Origin: DASVBJ01 sp036375895
GTDB taxonomy: Bacteria; Actinomycetota; Actinomycetes; JACCUZ01
Assembly: GCA_036375895.1 (NCBI GenBank)
Contig: DASVBJ010000096.1
Coordinates: 1-12,828, forward strand
Reading direction: 5' to 3'
DNA length: 12,828 nucleotides
Positions within the stretch are counted from its first letter, which is position 1. Each line of letters opens with the position of its first letter. The notes beneath the pieces are model-generated. The model made no database searches. It worked only from the letters and a program-made list of their open reading frames with translations, and was not told the origin of the DNA. Below, piece by piece: positions 6,153 through 10,615 of this stretch. Made by a program: the position numbers and the translations under genes.

Positions 6153-7321
6153 CGTCGACCCCCCGTCCCCACGGGACGGCGCACGGCGGCGGCGATGGCG
6201 GGCGCGATGTCCGGCAGCGCCAGCTCGACCTCCACCGCGCCGAGGGCCTGGGCCGCGGCCGGCATGCCCCAGACGACGCTGGTCGGCTCGTCCTGCCCGA
6301 ACGTCAGCGCACCCGTGTCGCGCAGCTTGCGCAGCCCGGCCGCCCCGTCCCTCCCCATGCCGGTGAGCAGCACCCCGAGCGCCCGGTCGCCGCACGTCAC
6401 GGCCGCGCTCGAGAAGGCAGCGTCGACCCCGGGCACATGGAACTGGCCGGGCGGTGGCGTTCGCAGCTCGACCCGCAGGCCGTGCCCGAGCAGGGTGTTC
6501 TTGCCGGCGGGCGCGACGTGCACCGTGCCCGGTCGGAGCCGGCGACCGTCCTCGGCCATCACCACCGGCAGCGGCGACAGCCCGTCGAGCCAGCTGGCGA
6601 GGCTCTCCACGAACCCATCGGCCATGTGCTGGACGACCAGGACCGGCACGGGCAGGTCGGGCGGCAGGTCGGAGAGGATCGTCGCCAGCGCCGGCGGCCC
6701 GCCCGTCGAGGCCCCGATGATCACGACCCGCACGGCAGGCTCGTCCGCGAGCTCAGACCGGCCCGCCTGCTGCGACCCGGCGCCAGCGGCCGCGGGCGGG
6801 AGCGCGGCGTCAGCGGCCGAAGGGGAGGCAGCCGGTGCGGCGGCGGCCGCCCGGCCGCCCGGGTTGCTCAGCCCCCTGGCCCGCAGCCGGTTGCGCGGGT
6901 GCGTGATCACCCGGACCCGGCTGGCCACCCGCAGGTGGCGGCGCAGCGCGGTGACGTACTGCGGGGAGGTGGGCAGCGCGTCCAGCGCCCCGACCACGTC
7001 GACTGCGCCCGCGGCCAGCGCCTCACGGGAGTGCTCCGCGGCCGAGCCGCAGACGACGATAGGAGTGGGCCGGGTGCCCATGATGCGCTCGATCGCCTCG
7101 ATGCCACCCGCCGCAGGGTCGAGGTCGAGGAGCACCGCGCCCGGGCTGTGCCGTACCACGGCGGCCTCCGCGGCCTCGGCCGTGCAGACCTCCGCCGCCA
7201 CGACGAATCCGGGCCCCGAGAGCAGGCCGCGCAGCGCCTTCGCCCGGACCCGGCTGTCCGCGACCACCACGACCACGAGAGCGGGCTCGACCACGCCGGT
7301 CTGCTCGCTGGGCGTGGACAC
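6149..7321 (-). CDS. cheB: CheB-type protein-glutamate methylesterase with a degenerate receiver domain
   Basis: CheB removes methyl groups from receptor glutamates (and deamidates glutamines), opposing CheR. In the 390-residue product the C-terminal methylesterase domain (about 196-380) has all catalytic residues: Ser205 in GASTGG, His232 in VVQHM and Asp325 in GMGRDGA. The N-terminal receiver domain (about 14-132) is atypical. The phosphoacceptor Asp66 (LLDLD) and Asp22 are present. The other acidic-pocket residue is Ala21 (VVADS instead of VVDDS), the conserved Ser/Thr is Gly92 and the conserved Lys is Ala112. An Ala/Pro-rich linker (about 150-195) joins the domains. The GTG start at 7321 follows GAGGTGA with 4-base spacing from GAGG; an in-frame GTG nine codons later is an alternative. 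It is the first gene of the operon and its stop overlaps the cheR start as GTGA. Activation by normal CheA phosphorylation looks doubtful. Confidence 0.93.
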   Translation of the reverse strand: MSTPSEQTGVVEPALVVVVVADSRVRAKALRGLLSGPGFVVAAEVCTAEAAEAAVVRHSPGAVLLDLDPAAGGIEAIERIMGTRPTPIVVCGSAAEHSREALAAGAVDVVGALDALPTSPQYVTALRRHLRVASRVRVITHPRNRLRARGLSNPGGRAAAAAPAASPSAADAALPPAAAGAGSQQAGRSELADEPAVRVVIIGASTGGPPALATILSDLPPDLPVPVLVVQHMADGFVESLASWLDGLSPLPVVMAEDGRRLRPGTVHVAPAGKNTLLGHGLRVELRTPPPGQFHVPGVDAAFSSAAVTCGDRALGVLLTGMGRDGAAGLRKLRDTGALTFGQDEPTSVVWGMPAAAQALGAVEVELALPDIAPAIAAAVRRPVGTGGRR

Positions 7322-7344
7322 GTCACCTCACATGCGTCTCGGCG

Positions 7345-7362
7345 CTCACCGTGACAGGTGAG
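7345..7362. promoter_or_regulatory. Inverted repeat CTCACC-N6-GGTGAG between cheB and the gtrA-like gene
   Basis: Perfect 6-base arms CTCACC (7345-7350) and GGTGAG (7357-7362) flank a 6-base centre, 24 bases before the cheB start. This could be an operator dyad or, in the cheB leader RNA, a small hairpin. The leader also contains the cheB Shine-Dalgarno sequence, which repeats part of one arm (GAGGTGA), so alternative pairing is possible. The rest of the 186-base gap shows nothing else clear apart from the gtrA -10 element. Confidence 0.33.
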
Positions 7363-7495
7363 GCTCAGGTGGCAGCCGGACCCCGGCCACCGCCCTCCTC
7401 CAAGCCGCATCGTCACCCGGATGGTCCGACTTGAGGGGATGCGCCCACACCGGCCGGCTCGCATCGCGTGCGACTTTCGGGCAGCGTGGCGCCGC

Positions 7496-7501
7496 TATCC
7501 T
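7496..7501 (+). promoter_or_regulatory. Candidate -10 element (TATCCT) for a leaderless gtrA-like transcript
   Basis: TATCCT matches TAnnnT and ends 6 bases before the ATG at 7508. No Shine-Dalgarno sequence is present in front of that ATG. The arrangement is the same as at the divergent glycosyltransferase gene (9509-9514), where the same hexamer and spacing recur. Confidence 0.48.
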
Positions 7502-7507
7502 TGTCTG

Positions 7508-7990
7508 ATGCCACACCCCCGACGGCTCCTCCAGCACCGCCTGTTCGCCGAGCTCGCGACGTTCGGGCTGGTCGGCGGGCTGTGCCTCGTGACCGACATC
7601 GTGCTGTTCAACGTGCTCGCCTTCGGCGTGGGGATGCTGCCGGAGCTGGCCAAGGCCATCACCATGGCCGTGACCGCAGCCATGGCCTTCGTCGGCCACA
7701 AGACGGTGACGTTCCGCCACCGGCGGGGCCGCGGGCTCAGGCACGAGGTCCCGATGTTCACCGCGGTGACCGTCCTGAGCCTGGTGGCGGGGCTCGGACC
7801 CCTCTGGCTGGTGCGGCAGGCCGACGGCATGGGCGGCCCGATCTGGCTCAACGCCGCCAACCTCGTGGGCATCGCGCTCGGGACGGTCGTGCGGTACGTG
7901 GCCTACCGGAAGGTCGTCTGGGCCCGCCCGCACGTCGAGGGCTCCGCCGGCGGCCGGCCGGCGACCGCCGAGGTCGGCTCAGGCGTCTGA
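7508..7990 (+). CDS. GtrA-family membrane protein (polyprenyl-linked sugar flippase family)
   Basis: GtrA proteins are small four-helix membrane proteins thought to flip undecaprenyl-phosphate-linked sugars across the membrane for O-antigen, teichoic acid or arabinogalactan modification. The 160-residue product has transmembrane segments at about 16-38, 46-64, 82-103 and 112-132. The family's paired motifs appear as GHKTVTFRHR (63-72, after helix 2) and VVRYVAYRKVVW (127-138, after helix 4), the latter close to the typical 'fRfxxyRkwVF' ending. The ATG at 7508 gives a family-typical N-terminus ahead of helix 1. The 50-codon upstream extension is Arg/Pro-rich and unlikely to be translated. The 3' end overlaps the convergent glycosyltransferase/methyltransferase gene by 12 bases. 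That neighbour is the obvious candidate to make or use the lipid-linked sugar, though convergent genes cannot be one operon. Confidence 0.87.
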   Translation: MPHPRRLLQHRLFAELATFGLVGGLCLVTDIVLFNVLAFGVGMLPELAKAITMAVTAAMAFVGHKTVTFRHRRGRGLRHEVPMFTAVTVLSLVAGLGPLWLVRQADGMGGPIWLNAANLVGIALGTVVRYVAYRKVVWARPHVEGSAGGRPATAEVGSGV

Positions 7991-9502
7991 CGTACGGGAT
8001 CCGCCGTCCCCTGGGAACGTGCGGGTCACCACCTCGGGTGCCACCGGGCGCTGCAGGTGCAGCACGAACTGGTAGGCGAACAGCGTCGGCCGCAGCGAGA
8101 CGGTCACCCGGTCCAGCTTGCGCATGATCCGCGTGCCGAGTGACCCGCCCTCGGTGGCGAGCACGTCGAACGGCAGCCCGACCTCGCTCCGGCGGCGGAC
8201 CTCGAACCCTCCGTTGCGGAGCATCCGGTCGAGGCTCTTCCTGGTGAAGAACCGGTAGTGGGTCTTGTCGAGGATGCCGCGCTGGTCGTAGTCGAACGTC
8301 CCCGCGACGCTGCGCGCACGGGGATACCAGTGGCCGAAGTTGGGGACCGACACGATGAGCCGGCCCGACGGAGCCAGCACCGCAGCGATGTCGTCCAGGA
8401 TCCGCTCCGGCTGCCGCAGGTGCTCGAGGACGTCGGCGGCGACGACGACGTCGTAACCGGCGCCCACCTCCGCAGGTATGCCGTCCTCGAGGTCGCCGAC
8501 GACGAACTCGTCGACGCGACCCAGCGTCTCCGGGAACGCCTCCCGGTCGACTCCGGTGACGTGGTGGCCGAGCTCGCGGATCCGCGCGGAGAGGAGGCCG
8601 CTCGAGCAGCCGAGGTCGAGGACCCTGGAGGGCGGCAGGTCGGCCAGGAACTCGAGGATCCGGGTGTGCGAGCTGCCCTCGCTCTCCTTCAGGCCGTAGT
8701 CGGCGTCGACGCTGCCGTAGTCGCCGCTGGTGAAGCCCATCTTCCCGAGCCGGTACCGGACCACGTCCTTGGAGACGTCCTTGGCGTAGCCGAGACCGTT
8801 GACGTAGCAGACCTCGTCGCCGTAGTAGGTCGGGATCGGCACCTCGACGATCCGCTTCCCGCGGTCGATCAGCTGGATGATGATCTGCGTGTCGAAGTTG
8901 AAGCCGTCGGAGTTGCGGTGGAAGGGGATGGACTTCAACGCGTGCACGGAGTAGGCGCGGTAGCCGGAGTGCCACTCGGTGAGGTTCGCGCCGGCCACGG
9001 CGTTCTCGAACCGGGTGAGGATCTTGTTCCCGAGGTACTTGTAGAGCGGCATGCCCCCGCGGCGCGCGGCACCCTCGGTCATCATCCGGGACCCGAAGAC
9101 GGCGTCCGCCTCGCCGCGGACCAGCGGCTCCACCATCGAGCCGAGGAGCTCCGGGGCGTACTGCCCGTCACCGTGCAGCAGCACGATGATGTCGAGGTCG
9201 TGCGCGATCGCCAGGTCGTAGCCGGACTTCTGGTTCCCGCCGTAGCCGAGGTTCCGCTCGTGGCGGATGACGGTGATCGGCAGGTCCGGCGCGGTCTGCT
9301 GGTAGCCCAGGGCCACGAGGTGGGTGGCGTCGTGGCTCGCGTCGTCGCAGATGAAGATCTCTGCGATCCGGCTGCGGAAGTCCTGCGGGATGCGGTCGAG
9401 AACGCTGGCGAGGGTGGTGACCGCGTTGTAGGCGACCACGAGGACGCCGATACGCGGCTCGCGACGGTGCACGGGCGCTTGGGACTTCTCCGGGCTATTC
9501 AC
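7979..9502 (-). CDS. Bifunctional GT2-family glycosyltransferase / class I SAM-dependent methyltransferase
   Basis: The 507-residue product fuses two enzymes. The N-terminal half (about 15-255) is a GT2 (DPM1-like) glycosyltransferase: AYNAVTTL at 24-31, CDDASHD at 52-58, RNLGYGGNQKSGYDLA at 83-98, the metal/nucleotide motif HGDGQY at 110-115, and ADAVFGSR at 132-139. The C-terminal half (about 275-450) is a Rossmann methyltransferase with motif I VLDLGCSSGLLS at 294-305, the acidic GVDR at 317-320 and VVVAADVLEHL at 352-362. It has no transmembrane helices, so it should be cytoplasmic or peripheral. The GTG at 9502 was chosen because it sits 6 bases after a TATCCT -10-like box and about 17 residues before the first GT2 strand. 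The frame continues 71 codons upstream, but that part is low-complexity and overlaps mutY. Acceptor and sugar cannot be named. A role in a methylated envelope glycan or glycolipid, perhaps with the convergent GtrA-like protein, is inference. Confidence 0.9.
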   Translation of the reverse strand: MNSPEKSQAPVHRREPRIGVLVVAYNAVTTLASVLDRIPQDFRSRIAEIFICDDASHDATHLVALGYQQTAPDLPITVIRHERNLGYGGNQKSGYDLAIAHDLDIIVLLHGDGQYAPELLGSMVEPLVRGEADAVFGSRMMTEGAARRGGMPLYKYLGNKILTRFENAVAGANLTEWHSGYRAYSVHALKSIPFHRNSDGFNFDTQIIIQLIDRGKRIVEVPIPTYYGDEVCYVNGLGYAKDVSKDVVRYRLGKMGFTSGDYGSVDADYGLKESEGSSHTRILEFLADLPPSRVLDLGCSSGLLSARIRELGHHVTGVDREAFPETLGRVDEFVVGDLEDGIPAEVGAGYDVVVAADVLEHLRQPERILDDIAAVLAPSGRLIVSVPNFGHWYPRARSVAGTFDYDQRGILDKTHYRFFTRKSLDRMLRNGGFEVRRRSEVGLPFDVLATEGGSLGTRIMRKLDRVTVSLRPTLFAYQFVLHLQRPVAPEVVTRTFPGDGGSRTSDA

Positions 9503-9508
9503 GGCAGC

Positions 9509-9514
9509 AGGATA
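9509..9514 (-). promoter_or_regulatory. Candidate -10 element (TATCCT, minus strand) for a leaderless glycosyltransferase gene
   Basis: On the minus strand TATCCT ends 6 bases before the GTG at 9502, with no Shine-Dalgarno sequence between. Hexamer and spacing are identical to those before the gtrA-like gene. The -35 region is not recognisable. Confidence 0.48.
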
Positions 9515-9599
9515 AGCGCACGGCGAGGCATCCCGAGAATCGGCAGCGCGTCTGAGGCGGGCTGTCCCGGCACCCGTGCCGTGCGAGGATCGGCAGGTC

Positions 9600-10484
9600 A
9601 TGGCCTTCTCCCCGCTGCACGCCCCGGTCCTGGGGTGGTACGCCGAGAACGCCCGCGACCTGCCGTGGCGCCGCCCGGACGCCACCCCGTGGTCGGTCCT
9701 GGTCAGCGAGATCATGCTGCAGCAGACGCCGGTGTCGCGGGTCCTGCCGGTGCACGAGCAGTGGCTGCAGCGCTGGCCGCGGCCGGCCGACCTCGCCGCA
9801 GAGCCGCCCGGTGAGGCGGTCCGCGCATGGGGACGGCTGGGCTACCCGCGGCGGGCGCTGCGCCTGCACGAGGCGGCCGGGGTGGTCGTCCGCGACCACG
9901 GCGGGACGGTGCCGTCGTCGTACGACGACCTGCTGGCACTACCAGGCGTCGGTGCCTACACGGCCGCGGCGGTCGCGTCGTTCGCGTTCGGCGGCCGGCA
10001 CGCCGTGCTCGACACGAACGTACGCCGGGTGCTGGCCCGGGTCGCCTCCGGCCAGGAGCACCCGCCGCCGGCCCTGACCGCGACCGAGCGGCGGCTGGCC
10101 GAGTCGCTGGTGCCGGACGAGCCGGACGTCGCCGCGACCTGGGCGGTGGCGGTGATGGAGCTGGGCGCCCTCGTCTGCACCGCGCGCGAGCCACGCTGCG
10201 CCGACTGCCCGGTCGTCGCCGCCTGCGCCTGGCAGGTCGCCGGCAGGCCGGCGTACGACGGGCCGCCCCGACGCGGGCAGCCCTTCGCCGGCACCGACCG
10301 GCAGGTGCGCGGCCTGCTGCTGGGGGTGCTGCGCCACGCGGACGGTCCGGTGCCGGCGGCTGCGCTGGACGCGGTCTGGTGCGAAGACGAGCAGCGGCGA
10401 CGAGCCCTGGCCGGGCTGCTCGCCGACGGGCTGGTCGAGGTGGCCGGGCCCGACAGCTACCGCCTGCCCGCCGGGCCCCCCTAG
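9600..10484 (+). CDS. mutY: Adenine DNA glycosylase MutY
   Basis: MutY excises adenine mispaired with 8-oxoguanine. The 294-residue product has the catalytic Glu37 in SEIMLQQTP and Asp138 in VLDTNVRRVLAR. The helix-hairpin-helix LPGVGAYTAAA lies at 114-124. The iron-sulfur cluster ligands are Cys193, Cys200, Cys203 and Cys209 (C-x6-C-x2-C-x5-C). The E. coli protein (350 residues) continues into a MutT-like domain that reads 8-oxoG. Here the remaining 60 or so residues (about 233-290) instead look like a small winged-helix fold (RGLLLGVLRHADGPVPAAAL then LAGLLADGLVEV). The ATG at 9600 was preferred because it gives a normal N-terminus; a GTG at 9576, eight codons upstream, is possible. GAGGAT at 9585-9590 could be a weak -10 box, or its GAGGA a distant Shine-Dalgarno sequence. 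It is divergent from the glycosyltransferase gene, in a 97-base gap, and ends directly at a long inverted repeat. Confidence 0.94.
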   Translation: MAFSPLHAPVLGWYAENARDLPWRRPDATPWSVLVSEIMLQQTPVSRVLPVHEQWLQRWPRPADLAAEPPGEAVRAWGRLGYPRRALRLHEAAGVVVRDHGGTVPSSYDDLLALPGVGAYTAAAVASFAFGGRHAVLDTNVRRVLARVASGQEHPPPALTATERRLAESLVPDEPDVAATWAVAVMELGALVCTAREPRCADCPVVAACAWQVAGRPAYDGPPRRGQPFAGTDRQVRGLLLGVLRHADGPVPAAALDAVWCEDEQRRRALAGLLADGLVEVAGPDSYRLPAGPP

Positions 10485-10555
10485 CCAAGATCGTTTGGAC
10501 GCTCGCTCACCGGACACGCCGGTCGAGCGGTGGGTCGGCGTCCAAAGGATCTTGG
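10485..10555. repeat. 71-bp long inverted repeat directly after mutY (extended hairpin)
   Basis: Arms CCAAGATCGTTTGGACGC (10485-10502) and GCGTCCAAAGGATCTTGG (10538-10555) pair over 18 positions with one G-G mismatch. Inside, CGCTC-ACCGG (10504-10513) pairs with CCGGT-c-GAGCG (10519-10529), 10 pairs with a single bulged C around an ACACG loop. The element begins on the base after the mutY stop codon. The arms are richer in A/T than the surrounding DNA. It may terminate mutY, but its size and nested form also suit a REP-like repeat or a structured RNA. There is no U-tract. Confidence 0.85.
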
Positions 10556-10560
10556 AACGT

Positions 10561-10607
10561 GACGAGGGCGGCCCCGGACACGGTGGTCCGGGGCCGCCCT
10601 CCTCGTC
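10561..10607. terminator. GC-rich hairpin between convergent mutY and clpC (bidirectional terminator)
   Basis: A perfect 15-bp stem, AGGGCGGCCCCGGAC (10565-10579) with GTCCGGGGCCGCCCT (10586-10600), encloses the loop ACGGTG. A further GACG/CGTC pairing lies beyond a CCT bulge. It starts 8 bases past the clpC stop codon on the minus strand, so it most likely terminates clpC and may also stop transcripts coming from mutY. It lacks a U-tract, as is common for actinobacterial terminators. Confidence 0.8.
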
Positions 10608-10615
10608 GTACGGGA

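Noticed and set aside
4689..7361. 890-codon plus-strand open frame opposite cheR and cheB
   Set aside because: The minus strand carries complete CheR and CheB motifs; the plus-strand translation is Arg/Ala/Ser/Pro-rich with no recognisable domain.
9568..9581. Small dyad CGGCAC-CC-GTGCCG ahead of mutY
   Set aside because: Six-base GC arms are expected by chance at this base composition and no regulator is suggested.
8258..9599. Plus-strand open frame opposite the glycosyltransferase/methyltransferase that runs on into mutY in another frame
   Set aside because: No domain signature, and the minus-strand gene has both enzyme motif sets.
9503..9715. 71-codon N-terminal extension of the glycosyltransferase frame
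   Set aside because: It overlaps the 5' part of mutY, is not GT2-like, and lies upstream of the probable promoter.
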